Shown here one piece after another: positions 26,777 to 37,264 of a stretch of DNA of 64,000 nucleotides. The DNA is from an uncultured Bacteroidia bacterium (lineage in GTDB: Bacteria > Bacteroidota > Bacteroidia > J057 > CALLMJ01). The DNA lies in contig CALLNY010000022.1 of assembly GCA_938005475.1 (NCBI GenBank), positions 1 to 64,000 on the forward strand. The letters run 5' to 3'. Position 1 is the first letter of the stretch. Each line of letters begins with the position of its first letter. The notes beneath the pieces are model-generated. The model was not told the DNA's origin. It saw only the letters and a program-made list of their open reading frames with translations, and did not search any database. The translations under genes and the position numbers were made by a program.

Positions 26777-28806
26777 TTTATTAGTTTAAGGATTACAAGT
26801 TCTGCGACAAGCATCATTAAACAAAATAGTACAAAATATTTCCATAAAGGAGTTCCTGATTCAGATTGTTGTATCGATTGTGATAGAATATTAGAATTAG
26901 TGTCAAGGACAAGCCCATTTTGATTAAGGAAATCACTTTGAGTAGGAGTAAGGTCAGACTCTGATACAGGCAAATTAAATCCGATACAAGCTAAAACGGA
27001 GTCACCTAGTAAGAGTTTGTAGTTACCAGGTTCAAGTTCTAATTTATTGAAATTGAGGCTTAAAATACCGGATTGGGGATATTGTTCGGGTATCCATTCG
27101 CGTTGGTCTTTTTGAAGTTTTACTAACTTTTTTGAGCTTACAGGAATTTTAAAAATATCGCTTTGTCCGATAGGCATTTGTAGAAACCATTTTTGGGCAT
27201 TAGCTCCCAACCATAAAGCTTTGTAAATCAACGGAGCAAAAATAGAATTCGTTACAATATTAGACCATTTCAAACTCGGAAACCATGTAAAAGTAAATAC
27301 TAAACCTGATCCAACTCTACTTTGTACTAATAAAGGTTCTTGGTTTTTTAATTTTAAAATTGTTTGATATAAACTTTCTTTATTAGGTTGAAAACTAAAT
27401 AGTTTTAGGAAATCAGGGCTATCAAATTCTGCATTTTTTTTATTATTAACAAATACATCTCTGAAAAACGGCATTTCTACATCAGGATTTTCTAATAGTA
27501 TTTTTTCCGTTGTAATTTGTAAACTCTTCCATTCACCAATTTTAAGTTGATTATAAAAATTTTGAATATCTTTTAAATTCATTTCTTCATGAGGAAAGAA
27601 AAGTAACCCTCCGCCTTGTTTTATCCATTCAGTAATTCTATTTGCGTTCCCATTAGAAAGTTCTTTTATTCCTTGTAAAATTAATATTTCATAATTATGA
27701 AGCTCTTCATTACTAAGTTCAGAACTACTAATAATTTTAACTTGAAAATTTGTTACAACGTTTAGCAAGAATTTTTCTAAGTAGGGCGAGATTTCAGAAG
27801 ATTTCACTAATAAAATAGGGTGTTTTTCTGCTACAAAATAACAAAAATATCGGGTATTATCAAATTGAATGGGACTGTCTTCAATAGAAATTTTAGCTTG
27901 TTGCCAACCGGTTTCTTGTATAGTATAAGTTATGGAAGTAGTTTTAATTTCGTGAGGTTCTAAGCTCTCCGATGCAATAGATACAATTTTACCGTTGACC
28001 TCCGTTTGAATAGATAATTTTGTAATTTTTTCATCGGATAAATTTTGGATTTTTATATTCAATTGTATGGGTTTTCCTTTTTCAAAAACGGGAGTTTCAG
28101 GTTGAATTTCGGTGATAAAAATATTTTTGAATGTTTGGTTAGATAATGGAACAAAATGGACTTTGTAATCTTCAGACCATTTTTTTTCGGTAATTTCAGA
28201 AAGAAAGGTAGATTTTTGAAAATCGGAGATTAGATAAATAGATCGGTTTGGGCTACTAGCATTTTGAAATAGGAAAGGTAAAATTTCAATAAATTTTTTG
28301 TAACTAAAAGAATTTTGGTGGAAATTTATTTCTTGGATACGCTCTAATGCTTCATTTTTGCGAATAAATGTGGTATTTAATCTTAATTTACCAGTAGTTT
28401 GAATTTGAAATTCATCGGTAGGGTCATAGGATTTTATGATTTCTCGGGCTAGGAACTTTGCTTGCTCTAAATACATTCCTTTGGGATTCGAGGCAGACAT
28501 GCTCAAAGAATTATCAACAAGAATAATTACTGAACGTTGCCCAGAAATACCTGTTGTAACTTGATGATTTTTGATTACGGGTGATGCGAATGCCAATACA
28601 AGCGAGGCTATTGCTAATAATCTTACTATTAGTAATAGCCATTGCTTTAATTTGATACGTTGGGTTACTACTTTATCAACCTCTTTGATAAACTGTATAT
28701 TGCTGAATAGTAGTTTTTTGGGCTTTTGGAAATTAAATAAATGAACAAGAATAGGTACTATCAAAAATAGTAAGAACCAAAGTACCCATGGTTGTAAAAA
28801 AATCAT
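26773..28806 (-). CDS. BatA/VWA domain-containing membrane protein
   Basis: N-terminal 'FLQPWVLWFLLFLIVPILVHLFNFQKPKKLLFSNIQFIKEV', VWA-like 'VIILVDNSLSMS'. Confidence 0.85.
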   Translation of the reverse strand: MIFLQPWVLWFLLFLIVPILVHLFNFQKPKKLLFSNIQFIKEVDKVVTQRIKLKQWLLLIVRLLAIASLVLAFASPVIKNHQVTTGISGQRSVIILVDNSLSMSASNPKGMYLEQAKFLAREIIKSYDPTDEFQIQTTGKLRLNTTFIRKNEALERIQEINFHQNSFSYKKFIEILPFLFQNASSPNRSIYLISDFQKSTFLSEITEKKWSEDYKVHFVPLSNQTFKNIFITEIQPETPVFEKGKPIQLNIKIQNLSDEKITKLSIQTEVNGKIVSIASESLEPHEIKTTSITYTIQETGWQQAKISIEDSPIQFDNTRYFCYFVAEKHPILLVKSSEISPYLEKFLLNVVTNFQVKIISSSELSNEELHNYEILILQGIKELSNGNANRITEWIKQGGGLLFFPHEEMNLKDIQNFYNQLKIGEWKSLQITTEKILLENPDVEMPFFRDVFVNNKKNAEFDSPDFLKLFSFQPNKESLYQTILKLKNQEPLLVQSRVGSGLVFTFTWFPSLKWSNIVTNSIFAPLIYKALWLGANAQKWFLQMPIGQSDIFKIPVSSKKLVKLQKDQREWIPEQYPQSGILSLNFNKLELEPGNYKLLLGDSVLACIGFNLPVSESDLTPTQSDFLNQNGLVLDTNSNILSQSIQQSESGTPLWKYFVLFCLMMLVAELVILKLIK

Positions 28807-28810
28807 ACTG

Positions 28811-28818
28811 CAAAATTA
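28811..28818 (-). promoter_or_regulatory. -7 box TAATTTTG 4 nt upstream of the BatA-like ATG
   Basis: GTAATTTTGCAGTATG on minus strand. Confidence 0.45.
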
Positions 28819-28867
28819 CTACAAAAATAAAAAGAAATAGTCTTTTGTTGAATGTTCTAAAATACAA

Positions 28868-28898
28868 CAGCCAGGTAACTGCAAGAATTACCTGGCTT
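28868..28898 (-). terminator. Hairpin downstream of secDF
   Basis: GCCAGGTAA ... TTACCTGGC; weak U tract. Confidence 0.5.
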
Positions 28899-28915
28899 AC
28901 TTGATAATAAACTTA

Positions 28916-31762
28916 TTAAGATTGAGTTTTTTGAGAAGTTTGGGAATTTAGTATTAAATCCATGGTAATGGGGCTTGCTACAAATATAGAGGTAATTACC
29001 CCTACAAAGAACCCAATAAGCATCGCAAACATAAACCCTTTAATGACCTCACCGCCGAATAAAAATAAAATTAGGGCAGACAAAATGGTAGTTAAACTTG
29101 TGATTAACGTTCTGCTTAAAGTTTGGTTAATACCTGCGTTAAAAATTTTTTCGTAATCAAATTTAGACTTGGTATCGTTGATAATTTCGCGGATGCGGTC
29201 AAATACGACAACGGAATCATTAATATCATAACCTACAACGGTTAGTATTGCGGCTATGAAAGATTGGTCTAATTCTAGGGAGAAAGGTAAGAAATCTAGA
29301 TAGCTTAATAACGAGAAGAAGCCCATTACAGTAAAAACATTAAAGATAAGCGAAGCAATAGCTCCCAATCCGAACTGCCAGCGAGTAAATCGGAGTAAGA
29401 TGTATAAAAATATGATAATCAAACTGAAAATCACGGAGTAGTAAGCACCAACTACAATGTCTCTTGCAACAGTAGGACCGACTTTGGTAGATTTTACTAT
29501 ACGGGGATTAGGGGTAGAATTTTCTTTTTTAAGGGTTTCAATAATAATATTCGCAACTTTTTCGTCTGCATCTTGTTGATTAACAAGATAATTAGTGGTA
29601 ATCATTATTTGATTTTTAGCTCCAACGGTTTTGATGATAGGCATATTATTTTCGAAGGCTTGTGTCAAGCTTCCTCTGACTTTGTCTAACTGTACTTCGG
29701 CGTTATCATATTCTACGACGAATTGTCTTCCCCCGACAAAATCTACTCCATATTTGAAGCCGAGCGTAAAAATGAAAGCGAGGTATGCCGCCATAAGACC
29801 ACCAATAACGTAGTAGGTTTTTTTTCTTAATCCAATGAAATTATAGTTAGCTTCGGTAAGTTTTTTGTATAATCCTGAGGTACCGAATTGTAATTTCTTT
29901 ATACCATCTTCATTACGGATTAAGTATTCAATGAGCACTCTTGTAACTAAAAGAGCGGCAATTAAAGTAGTTACGATACCAACCATTAAAGTTACAGCGA
30001 AACCTTTGATAGGACCTGTCCCAAAATTATAGAGTACAAGACCTGTCAAGAAAGTGGTTGCGTTGGAGTCTAAAATAGCAGAAAGGGCTTTCGAGAAACC
30101 TTCGGAAACAGAGAATTTAATAGATTTACCTGCGGCAAGTTCTTCACGTATTCTTTCGTAGATTAAGATGTTGGCATCGACAGCCATCCCCATTGTTAGG
30201 ACAATACCTGCAATACCAGGTAAAGTGAGTACAACATTAAATGCAGAAGAGATACCAAAAATAAAGAACAAGTTAAAAATTAAAGCGATATCAGCTATAA
30301 TACCTGCTGTTTTGTAGTAGAAAGCCATAAAAATAATAACAATGATGAAGCCTGCTATGAAAGACAAAATACCTTGATGGATGGTATCTTGCCCAAGGGA
30401 TGCACCAACAATTTCTTCACCTTCAATTCTTGCGGGAGCATCCATCTTTCCTGACGTTAGAATAGTTGCTAAATCTTTAGCTTCTTCTATGGTAAAATTC
30501 CCTGAAATTTGAGATTGACCATTCGGAATAACCGAGTTTACGGTAGGATAAGAATACACAAAACCATCCAGCACTACTGCGATAGATTTGTTAAGGTAAT
30601 CGGTGGTCATTTTTTTCCATTTTTTTGCACCTTCAACGTTCATACTCATAGACACGATAGGCATATTGCGGTTTTGGGGGTCGAAATCTTGTCGTGCATC
30701 AACAATAGTGCTTCCATCTAAGGGAGCTTTATTATCCCTATTAGTTTTGATGGATATCAAAGTAAGGTATTGGGAAGCGGCGGCTTCAGGTTTAGCTGTC
30801 CATAAAAAACGAATATCATCAGGCATCACATTTTGTACTTCTGGTAATGCCAACATTTTGTTGACTTCTGCGGTATCGGAAATTAAAGCATAGCCTACAA
30901 TAGGTTCGTTTCCTTTCATCCCCTCAAAATTGGGAAAAGCTAATTTGGCAAAAAGCGGATTTTCTTTTTTAAATTTTTCGCGTTTCTGCTCATCGGTCAA
31001 TGCGGAATCTTTTTGTGTAGTATCAACAACTACTCCGTTGATTTTTCTTACTTCTTCATTTGCTTTTTCAAGGTATTTAAAGGATTCACTAATAGGATAA
31101 GTTGGCCAGAACTCTAATTGTGCAGTACCCCTTAATAATTTTCTTACTCTGTCTGAATCTTTTACACCAGGTAGTTCAACCAAAATACGGTTAGAACCAT
31201 ACTTTTGTATGGTTGGTGAGGCGACACCGAAACGGTCTATACGTTTACGTAGGACATCAAAGGTTTGGTCAATAGCTTTATCAGCCTTATCTTTGAGAGC
31301 TTTAGCGATTTGGTCATCTGAAGCGTCAAAAGTCAAGCCTAATCCTTGAGCGAAGTAGGTAGCTAATTTGGCTTGAGGAGCTAATTCCTTAAAACTTTGT
31401 ATGAATAAATCTACATAATTACTGCTGTTCGTGGAAGTTAATCCATTCGCTTTTGTAATAGCTTTGTTTACTAAAGTATCTTTGGGGTCGTAAGCATTGG
31501 CTCTAATAACCTCATCTATACCTACCTCCAAAGTAACAAACATACCTCCTTGCAAATCTAGCCCCAAAGACATAGAATTTTCTCTGTATTTTTTGTAAGC
31601 ATCGAAGTTCTCTTGGTCTTTGAACCATTCTACTCTTTGCTCGACGGTCATTTCATTAAGCATACTATCCGTGCTTAAACGCATTATTGTGTAGTACAAA
31701 TTGTATGCACATATCAGTGCAAAAATCACTAATAATGTTAAAACTAATCCTCTATTTCTCAT
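28916..31762 (-). CDS. secDF: Fused protein translocase SecD/SecF
   Basis: SecD 'SLGLDLQGGMFVTLEV', 'TMGMAVDANILIYERIREELAAGKS'; SecF 'FKYGVDFVGGRQFVVEY', 'TVVGYDINDSVVVFDRIRE'. Confidence 0.95.
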   Translation of the reverse strand: MRNRGLVLTLLVIFALICAYNLYYTIMRLSTDSMLNEMTVEQRVEWFKDQENFDAYKKYRENSMSLGLDLQGGMFVTLEVGIDEVIRANAYDPKDTLVNKAITKANGLTSTNSSNYVDLFIQSFKELAPQAKLATYFAQGLGLTFDASDDQIAKALKDKADKAIDQTFDVLRKRIDRFGVASPTIQKYGSNRILVELPGVKDSDRVRKLLRGTAQLEFWPTYPISESFKYLEKANEEVRKINGVVVDTTQKDSALTDEQKREKFKKENPLFAKLAFPNFEGMKGNEPIVGYALISDTAEVNKMLALPEVQNVMPDDIRFLWTAKPEAAASQYLTLISIKTNRDNKAPLDGSTIVDARQDFDPQNRNMPIVSMSMNVEGAKKWKKMTTDYLNKSIAVVLDGFVYSYPTVNSVIPNGQSQISGNFTIEEAKDLATILTSGKMDAPARIEGEEIVGASLGQDTIHQGILSFIAGFIIVIIFMAFYYKTAGIIADIALIFNLFFIFGISSAFNVVLTLPGIAGIVLTMGMAVDANILIYERIREELAAGKSIKFSVSEGFSKALSAILDSNATTFLTGLVLYNFGTGPIKGFAVTLMVGIVTTLIAALLVTRVLIEYLIRNEDGIKKLQFGTSGLYKKLTEANYNFIGLRKKTYYVIGGLMAAYLAFIFTLGFKYGVDFVGGRQFVVEYDNAEVQLDKVRGSLTQAFENNMPIIKTVGAKNQIMITTNYLVNQQDADEKVANIIIETLKKENSTPNPRIVKSTKVGPTVARDIVVGAYYSVIFSLIIIFLYILLRFTRWQFGLGAIASLIFNVFTVMGFFSLLSYLDFLPFSLELDQSFIAAILTVVGYDINDSVVVFDRIREIINDTKSKFDYEKIFNAGINQTLSRTLITSLTTILSALILFLFGGEVIKGFMFAMLIGFFVGVITSIFVASPITMDLILNSQTSQKTQS

Positions 31763-31841
31763 GATGTATAATTCTTAAAAATTGATAAATAAAATAATAA
31801 AAACTGCTTTATGCAGGTATAAAATATGAAGGCAATTAATA

Positions 31842-32168
31842 TTATTGCGCTGAGGGAGGGGCGTTTGCCCAATATTTGTTTAATTTTTTTTCTGAGGGCA
31901 GTATAAAACGATAAGTCGCTAACTTAGTTGATATAAAAATCTTTGATATAAGATTTTTGGTATATTGAAATGGATTTTGGGTAGTTTGCTTTGATACATA
32001 AGAGACGGATTGAAGCGAATTTTGGATAGGGGATTGGGAATAAATGCTAGAATTTTTTTGATATAGTGTTTCGAGTTTTTTGATATAGTTAAGGTAAAAC
32101 TTCGTTTTGTCTATTTTAGATATAGACATCCAAAGTACAGGAATAAGAAGTATTACCTTAAAGTACAT
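31842..32168 (-). CDS. Hypothetical small protein; track start (32222) lies inside tRNA-Arg, in-frame ATG at 32168 more plausible
   Basis: ORF only; short hydrophobic N-terminus MYFKVILLIPVLWMS. Confidence 0.35.
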   Translation of the reverse strand: MYFKVILLIPVLWMSISKIDKTKFYLNYIKKLETLYQKNSSIYSQSPIQNSLQSVSYVSKQTTQNPFQYTKNLISKIFISTKLATYRFILPSEKKLNKYWANAPPSAQ

Positions 32169-32176
32169 AAAAATAG

Positions 32177-32250
32177 TGCGTTCGGAAGGATTCGAACCCT
32201 CAACCTTTTGATCCGTAGTCAAATGCTCTATCCAATTGAGCTACGAACGC
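32177..32250 (-). tRNA. tRNA-Arg (anticodon ACG)
   Basis: GCGTTCGTAGCTCAATTGGATAGAGCATTTGACTACGGATCAAAAGGTTGAGGGTTCGAATCCTTCCGAACGCA; full cloverleaf. Confidence 0.95.
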
Positions 32251-32459
32251 ATCAAATTGGCTTGCAAAATTAGAAGTATTTTTTTAAACAACAAACTTTT
32301 TAAAAAAATTTGGTATAAAATTAAAAATCCTACCTTTGATAGGCAGGACACAAAGAATTTAATGCTCAGAAATGAATATGTACTATACAAAATTATATTT
32401 TTTCTGGATAGATAAAATAATCTTACATGAGCGGTTAAAAGAAGTGATAGATAGCAACA

Positions 32460-33194
32460 TTATGCTTTTTGTTCGATTTTAATTAACCAATGGTCGAGTA
32501 TAGATAGCAAAATATAAAACAAAATTGCCATAGCTAGCCCCATATATTGAAATAAGATTAATAAAATTCCAGAAGCTAAAATAAAAAGAAAACGTAGTTC
32601 ATTTCCTTTCCAACCAAAATGTTTAACTTTTAAAGAGAAAAGCGGTAGTTCAACGATAAGTAAAATACTATTTACTATACAGACTATCGGGATAAACCAA
32701 TTAGACTGAATGACTGTGGCAAAATTCCATAAATTTTGGAATTGGATTAGAGGTAAAGAACAAATAAAAATTGCGTTAGCAGGAGTAGGTAAACCAATGA
32801 AGGAGTCGGATTGTCGTGGATCGATATTAAATTTAGCAAGACGCAGTGCGGAGAATAAAGGGATTAAAGCAGGAGTAGATTTTAAGAGGGTCTCAAAAAA
32901 ATTATTGCCATAAAAAGAGAGGAATTGTGGGTGCATAAGTCTAAAAAGGATGAGTCCAGGAGCAACGCCAAAAGTAATTAGGTCTGCCATAGAATCTAAT
33001 TCTTTACCCAAAGCAGTTTGTGCATTTAATTTTCTAGCAGCGAAGCCATCAGCAAAATCAAAAATTGTAGCAAACAAAATAAAATAAGCGGCGTCAATAA
33101 TTCCATTAGGTTGAAATGAGGCAAATATCGATAAACACCCCAATATTAAGTTAATAGAAGTCAATAAGTTAGGTATATATTTTTTAATTTCCAT
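32460..33194 (-). CDS. pssA: CDP-diacylglycerol--serine O-phosphatidyltransferase
   Basis: 'IPNLLTSINLILGCLSI...FDFADGFAARKLNAQTALGKELDSMADLITFGVAPG'. Confidence 0.93.
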   Translation of the reverse strand: MEIKKYIPNLLTSINLILGCLSIFASFQPNGIIDAAYFILFATIFDFADGFAARKLNAQTALGKELDSMADLITFGVAPGLILFRLMHPQFLSFYGNNFFETLLKSTPALIPLFSALRLAKFNIDPRQSDSFIGLPTPANAIFICSLPLIQFQNLWNFATVIQSNWFIPIVCIVNSILLIVELPLFSLKVKHFGWKGNELRFLFILASGILLILFQYMGLAMAILFYILLSILDHWLIKIEQKA

Positions 33195-33768
33195 ATAATA
33201 AATTTTTTTCTATATAATCGTAAACGACACTAGGAACCATGAACTGACAATGTTTGCCCTCTGCGCGCAATTTACGAAATGTGGTTGCAGAAATTTCTAT
33301 CATGGGTGCTTCAATTTTTTTTATTCTTTTAGAGTTGATGGAGGGATTTTTTGAGCCAATTCTTGGATATACATAAATATCGTAGTATTTTAAAATAGCT
33401 TCATAGTTTTTCCATTTATGTAAAGTTTCTAAATTATCTTCTCCCATCAAAATAGAAAATTCATAATCGGGATATTGATTGTTCAAATGAACTAAAGTAT
33501 CAATCGTATAAGAGGGTTGAGGCAAGAGAAACTCGATGTTAGAAGGTTTTATATGAGAGTGGTTTTGAGTGGCTAATTCTACCATAGTAAAGCGGTCGTA
33601 ATCGGGTGCAAGTGTTTTTTTTTCTTTGAGGGGATTTTGAGGGGATACGACTAACCAAACCTGATGAACATCGGTTTGATTTAGCACCGTTTCAGCTATG
33701 ATTAAATGCCCTACATGGACAGGGTTAAATGAACCAAAGTAAAGGCATATCTTAAATTTTTGTTGCAT
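33184..33768 (-). CDS. nadD: Nicotinate-nucleotide adenylyltransferase
   Basis: 'ICLYFGSFNPVHVGHLIIAE', 'VVSPQNPLKEKKTL', 'ISATTFRKLRAEGK'. Confidence 0.93.
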   Translation of the reverse strand: MQQKFKICLYFGSFNPVHVGHLIIAETVLNQTDVHQVWLVVSPQNPLKEKKTLAPDYDRFTMVELATQNHSHIKPSNIEFLLPQPSYTIDTLVHLNNQYPDYEFSILMGEDNLETLHKWKNYEAILKYYDIYVYPRIGSKNPSINSKRIKKIEAPMIEISATTFRKLRAEGKHCQFMVPSVVYDYIEKNLLYGN

Positions 33769-33873
33769 GGTAAATAATTTGCAAAAATACGAATTTTTAA
33801 ATGATGGTCTAAAATATAATCTTAATGGGATTTATATTCAGTAATAAAATCTTTGTTTAACTTTTTATAAAAT

Positions 33874-33905
33874 ATGCACGAACAATAACTAAATTATTCG
33901 TGCAT
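33874..33905 (-). terminator. Hairpin downstream of the DUF3127-like gene
   Basis: ATGCACGAA..AAT ... ATT..TTCGTGCAT. Confidence 0.55.
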
Positions 33906-33930
33906 GTACAAAAATTACAATAGATTTTAC

Positions 33931-34332
33931 TCAGAATGGCAGATCGTCATTTTCTTCATTTATGTTATAGGTTTGATTTTCTGAGTTAGATGCGGACTCA
34001 TGGTGAGAGATATTTTGTACGTTATGAGTGCTGGTATTGGTAGTTTGGTTATTATCTAGTTTGACGATACGCCAAGCATCAAGAGTATTGAAAAAAATCT
34101 CCTGATTTTGCTGGTTAATCCATTTTCTGCCCTTTAAGTTAAAAGAGACTTCAACTCTATCCCCTAATTTAAAATTGTTTAGGTCATCACATTTTTCTTG
34201 GATGGCTTCAAATTTAATAAATTGAGGATAGGATGGATTTTCTGAGAACTCTAAAACGAACTCACGTTTTCTGAAAGTAGGGTTTATTTGTTGAGTATCG
34301 TAAATACGATAAATTGTTCCTATTATTTGCAT
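33931..34332 (-). CDS. DUF3127-like (ssDNA-binding/OB-fold-like) protein
   Basis: 'GTIYRIYDTQQINPTFRKREFVLEFSENPSYPQFIKFEAIQEKCDDLNNFKLGDRVEVSFNLKGRKW'; acidic C-terminus ENDDLPF. Confidence 0.75.
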   Translation of the reverse strand: MQIIGTIYRIYDTQQINPTFRKREFVLEFSENPSYPQFIKFEAIQEKCDDLNNFKLGDRVEVSFNLKGRKWINQQNQEIFFNTLDAWRIVKLDNNQTTNTSTHNVQNISHHESASNSENQTYNINEENDDLPF

Positions 34333-34346
34333 ATTTTTAATATTTT

Positions 34347-36350
34347 TTATTCGACGATAGTGATTTCAACTCTACGGTTCCATTGTTTTAATCTAGGGTT
34401 GTTATTGTCATAAAGGGGCACAGATTCTCCTTTCCCTTCAATGGTAATGCGAGAAGGTTCAATACCTTGGTCTATGAGATATTGTTTAACAGCGGAGGCT
34501 CTATTTTCGGATAGTTTAAGATTATAAGATTCAGAACCGTCTGAGTCTGTATGACCAACAACTTTTATTTTGATAGTGGGAAGCATTTTCATGATATTAA
34601 TCAAATTATCAAGTTCGGGAATGGATTCAGTTCTGAGAGTATATTTGTCATAATCAAAGAAATGCCAACTTAATAAAATTTTGTTGCCCATAGGATTTTT
34701 TTGTAAAGAAATATGCTTGGGTTGAACATTGATCTCTTCTCCTGGAAAAACATAAAAATCCTCAAAGTATCTTAAATGACCGGGTGCTTCTACTTCTATT
34801 TTATATTTTTTTCCTGAAAAAGCAGGTATAATAAATTTTCCTGTTTTAGGATCCGTATTTACTCTTTGAACGACTTCAGATGTTTTAGCATCAATCAATT
34901 TAATTTCACCTTTAATAGGAGTTCCACTAACCAATTCAAAAATATTACCTCTTAAAATCACAGGAGCACCAGTAATTTCTTCTGTTTCATTACTATTTTG
35001 ATTGTTTGGAGAGGTTAATAGGCCATTTTTATAGGCAAAATAGATACTATCTTTTTGTCTTTCTAATTCCCGTAAAGCTAACACAGAGTCTTTGAAGGGG
35101 GGGTTCCAATCAATCAAATAAATATCCATACCACCAAATCCACCTGCTCTATTTGAGGAAAAATAACCTATTTGTAGTTCATCGTAAACGGAGTAAAAAA
35201 TATCGTCTGCGCCAGTGTTCAAAGGATAGGGTAACTTTTCGGGAAGGCCGGTGTCTAGGTCTCCGAGTTTAATTCTGAAAATATCATAACCACCAATACT
35301 TAAATCGGAGCGGGAAGAGAAATATAGGAATTCACCGATAATGAAAGGAGCATCTTCATCATAGGGAGTATTGATAGCCAATGGTTCTGGGTTAGACCAG
35401 CCCCCGCCTTCACGTTGTGCTACGTAAATATCTAAACCACCTTTTCCTCCCGGTCTATTGGATGTAAAATAAACCGTTTGAAAATCTTCTGAAAAACAGA
35501 AAGAAGTTTCCCAATATTTTGTATTTAAGCCTTTTACTGGAGTAGGTTTACTCCATTTATTGCCTATTTTCTTACTAACGCAAATATCACCACCATTGAT
35601 AGATTTATAGAGATACATTTCATTACCCTCGGGGGAAACTAAAATAGAAGCTTCATGATTTTTTTTTGATTTTATAGAATGCAATATAGTTTTATGCCAT
35701 ACTCCAGTGTTAGTTTCTAATTCTGCTTCATAAATATCTTCATTGATATCATGGTGATAAGCGGCAAATTGATATTGTTTTACACCTTTACGAGGTCTAC
35801 GAGAAGTAAAACGCATCTGCGTAAAATCTGCGTTAAAAATAGGGGCATACTCAAAATATCTTGTATTGACAAAAGGACCGATATTATTGATGAGTACTAT
35901 AGCACTATCTTTTATAGCATCTATACCATTTTTACACTGTTGTATAAAGTGGTCCATCAAAGCAATAGAATCTCCACTGGTATTTTCTTTGTAAAGCTCA
36001 TAATATGGAATGGCTTTCTCAAAATCATTATTCATATGATACACTTCGGCAAGGCGTAAGTATATATCTTTAAACATTCCTGGACTCATTGCATTAGAAT
36101 GCTCAAAAAATAGTTGGGAATTTTTATAATCTTGTACTTCTCGATAACATATACCTAATAAATATGCTGGATATGCGTCTGTGGCATTTTTATTTAGGGC
36201 TAAATGTAAGTAGGGGATTGATTTATGGAATTCACCGATTTTCATGAGTTTTTTGGCTTTCTGAATTTCCTTCTTTTGGGCATAGGAATTAGCATGTAAA
36301 ATAGCAAGAACAATCAATAGTTGTATAAGTATTCGAGTAATACTTTTCAT
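34347..36350 (-). CDS. OmpA family protein with TPR, PD40-like and carboxypeptidase-regulatory-like regions
   Basis: 'FTSNRPGGKGGLDIYVAQREGGGWSNPEPL', C-terminal OmpA 'IKVVGHTDSDGSESYNLKLSENRASAVKQYLIDQGI'. Confidence 0.9.
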   Translation of the reverse strand: MKSITRILIQLLIVLAILHANSYAQKKEIQKAKKLMKIGEFHKSIPYLHLALNKNATDAYPAYLLGICYREVQDYKNSQLFFEHSNAMSPGMFKDIYLRLAEVYHMNNDFEKAIPYYELYKENTSGDSIALMDHFIQQCKNGIDAIKDSAIVLINNIGPFVNTRYFEYAPIFNADFTQMRFTSRRPRKGVKQYQFAAYHHDINEDIYEAELETNTGVWHKTILHSIKSKKNHEASILVSPEGNEMYLYKSINGGDICVSKKIGNKWSKPTPVKGLNTKYWETSFCFSEDFQTVYFTSNRPGGKGGLDIYVAQREGGGWSNPEPLAINTPYDEDAPFIIGEFLYFSSRSDLSIGGYDIFRIKLGDLDTGLPEKLPYPLNTGADDIFYSVYDELQIGYFSSNRAGGFGGMDIYLIDWNPPFKDSVLALRELERQKDSIYFAYKNGLLTSPNNQNSNETEEITGAPVILRGNIFELVSGTPIKGEIKLIDAKTSEVVQRVNTDPKTGKFIIPAFSGKKYKIEVEAPGHLRYFEDFYVFPGEEINVQPKHISLQKNPMGNKILLSWHFFDYDKYTLRTESIPELDNLINIMKMLPTIKIKVVGHTDSDGSESYNLKLSENRASAVKQYLIDQGIEPSRITIEGKGESVPLYDNNNPRLKQWNRRVEITIVE

Positions 36351-36427
36351 GTATTGTTTACTTTAAGATGCAAAGATACTGTTTTTAAGTTTTTAGTAAA
36401 CGTTTGTTTGTGTTTTTTTTCCACAAA

Positions 36428-37261
36428 TTATAATCCTTTGCAGTATTTAAATAATTCCCAATTTCTTTTAACCCATATCGGTTCATGAACACGTAATATA
36501 TTCACTCCTCTTTCTATTAGTTTACTGTGTAAACTTTCTTGGATTGGAATTAACTCTTGCCATGAACAATGAAAAAATTTAGTTAACATAGATTTACGAG
36601 AAATTCCTGCTAGAATGGGAAATCCCAAATGTTGAAAAACAGTAATATTTTCCAATAGTTGATAATTATGTTGAAGGGTTTTGCCGAAGCCAAAGCCTGG
36701 GTCTAAAATTAAGTTATAAAACTCAAAAGCAAAAGCAGTGGATAGCTTGTTTAAAAAAAAATCATAAATATCCTGGACAACATTATCGTAAGTTGGGTTA
36801 TTTTGCATGGTTTGGGGAGTACCTTGTGCGTGCATGAGGATGTAAGTAGCATTATAAGATTTACATAATTGTAGCATTATTTCATATTCTTCTCCCATTA
36901 CATCATTGACGATGTTTACACCATAATCAAGGGATTTATGAGCAACTTCTGCGTAGAAAGTGTCTACCGAGATGAGAATATCCTGGGGGCAGTTACGATG
37001 TATCCATTGCAAGATAGGTTCTAATCTAGTCCATTCTTCTGTTGGAGAAAACCTTTGAGCGTTAGGTCTTGTGGATTGCCCACCTATGTCAACGATTTTT
37101 GCGCCATATTGTATAAGTTTTTCAAAATGTTTGATTTGTTCATTTAAATTAGTGTATTTACCACCATCAGAAAAAGAATCTGGGGTTACATTTAAAATTC
37201 CCATGATATAAAATTCTGAGAAATCTAACCACTTTCCGTTGGCGGGGTAAACTTTTTTCAT
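36428..37261 (-). CDS. folP: Dihydropteroate synthase
   Basis: 'IMGILNVTPDSFSDGGKY', 'VDIGGQSTRPNA', 'LDPGFGFGKTLQHNYQLL'. Confidence 0.96.
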   Translation of the reverse strand: MKKVYPANGKWLDFSEFYIMGILNVTPDSFSDGGKYTNLNEQIKHFEKLIQYGAKIVDIGGQSTRPNAQRFSPTEEWTRLEPILQWIHRNCPQDILISVDTFYAEVAHKSLDYGVNIVNDVMGEEYEIMLQLCKSYNATYILMHAQGTPQTMQNNPTYDNVVQDIYDFFLNKLSTAFAFEFYNLILDPGFGFGKTLQHNYQLLENITVFQHLGFPILAGISRKSMLTKFFHCSWQELIPIQESLHSKLIERGVNILRVHEPIWVKRNWELFKYCKGL

Positions 37262-37264
37262 TTA

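Noticed and set aside
32169-32222. N-terminal 18 codons of the ORF called at 31842-32222
   Set aside because: They are the antisense reading of tRNA-Arg (MTTDQKVEGSNPSERT is a typical tRNA-derived artefact); a shorter start at 32168 is used
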